From Thermoleophilia bacterium (lineage in GTDB: Bacteria; Actinomycetota; Thermoleophilia; RBG-16-64-13): a DNA stretch of 5,153 bases. The DNA lies in contig JAFGIH010000734.1 in assembly GCA_016929985.1 (NCBI GenBank), positions 1 through 5,153 of the forward strand. Direction: 5' to 3'. The position numbers were made by a program, and so were the translations under genes. The notes under the pieces are model-generated. The model saw nothing but the letters and a program-made list of their open reading frames with translations, did no database searches and had not been told where the DNA came from. Shown piece by piece: positions 4,623 to 5,153 of this stretch (the stretch's first letter is position 1; every line of letters starts with the position of its first letter).

Positions 4623-5153
4623 TCAGACCACCGGCTCCCTGTCGGCCTTGAACTTGGCGTAGCCGGCCAGGCGGGACAGGACGTAGGCCGCGCGCTTGGC
4701 GTCCGGATACGCGGCGATCTCATGCTGGGCGAAGTACTCGAACTCCTCCGGGACCAACTCGGGTAGCGCGAAGATCGACACCGCGAGCGGTTTGGTGATG
4801 GTCTTGGAGGCCTCCACTATTCCCTCTTCGCAGGCGCGGATGGCCGACGTGTTCACCAGGATCATGTCGATATTGGGATCGTCCGCGATGATGCGTATCG
4901 CCTCGCCGTAGAGGCCGGGGTTCAGCAGGGACGCCACCCCGATGTCCACCGGGTTGCCGATGGACGTGCCCACCTCCGGCATCATCTGCCGCAGGCGCGC
5001 CTTGGTCTCGTCGGCGAAGCCGGGCAGCTCCAAGCCCATGGCCAGGCAGTTGTCGGCCGTGGCCACCCCGGTGCCTCCGTGGGCGCTCACCACGGCCGTG
5101 CGGAAGCCGCCCGGCAGCGGCATGTGGTGAAAGGCCAGCGTACAGTCGATCAC
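4623..5153 (-). CDS. ADP/NDP-forming acyl-CoA synthetase, C-terminal part (5' end beyond window)
   Basis: The last 176 residues are visible; the frame is open at 5153, so the GTG there is not a real start. The segment matches the succinyl-CoA-ligase-like flavodoxin domain of ADP-forming acetyl/acyl-CoA synthetases, which interconvert acyl-CoA and acid with formation of ATP. Seen: 'VVSAHGGTGVATAD' (21-34) after a beta strand, 'GNPVDIG' (66-72), and the strand 'IDMILVNTSA'. The protein ends soon after this domain with no ATP-grasp part, as in a separate alpha-type subunit. The CoA-binding Rossmann domain and the phosphorylated His would lie upstream of the window. In anaerobes such enzymes conserve energy at the end of acid or aromatic breakdown, but the acyl substrate cannot be read here. 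A distant link with the molybdoenzyme is only a guess, since the toxin-antitoxin block separates them. Confidence 0.88.
   Translation of the reverse strand: MIDCTLAFHHMPLPGGFRTAVVSAHGGTGVATADNCLAMGLELPGFADETKARLRQMMPEVGTSIGNPVDIGVASLLNPGLYGEAIRIIADDPNIDMILVNTSAIRACEEGIVEASKTITKPLAVSIFALPELVPEEFEYFAQHEIAAYPDAKRAAYVLSRLAGYAKFKADREPVV

Overview
This is a GC-rich (roughly 60-65% by eye) bacterial window with compact genes, GC-rich third codon positions and a mix of Shine-Dalgarno-led and apparently leaderless starts. A molybdopterin enzyme resembling pyrogallol-phloroglucinol transhydroxylase and an NDP-forming acyl-CoA synthetase point to an anaerobe that uses aromatic or organic acids. A high-GC anaerobic actinobacterium or a deltaproteobacterium-like organism would fit, but the sequence does not settle the lineage.

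Layout. The left flank (1-2237) holds the first 402 codons of the molybdoenzyme on the minus strand and, divergent from it across 149 bases, a complete ten-helix EamA-type exporter on the plus strand. The right flank (4386-5153, minus strand) holds the C-terminal part of an ADP-forming acyl-CoA synthetase and a small unrecognised ORF behind it, in the same frame after a UGA stop.

The centre (about 2240-4241) is a block of three type II/VII toxin-antitoxin loci. (1) mntA-hepT on the minus strand: the MntA nucleotidyltransferase antitoxin is intact, but the HepT toxin gene has lost an internal segment and is frameshifted. (2) A higA antitoxin on the plus strand still carries what look like the promoter, operator and first eleven codons of a higB toxin; the rest of that toxin is missing and the remnant is fused in frame to higA. 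(3) An intact higB-higA operon on the minus strand, tail to tail with locus 2, has a near-consensus promoter whose spacer contains a perfect 10-bp palindrome. The promoter sits so close to the ATG that the transcript should be leaderless.

The main observation is that two of the three loci have lost the toxin and kept the antitoxin, next to one complete locus. A 358-base stretch between mntA and the second higA (2860-3217) holds no gene I can recognise apart from the regulatory elements at its right end. I did not find a clear, wholly new multi-gene system here. The items most worth following are the toxin-loss pattern, the leaderless autoregulated promoters, and the unusual Cys3-His iron-sulfur signature of the molybdoenzyme.
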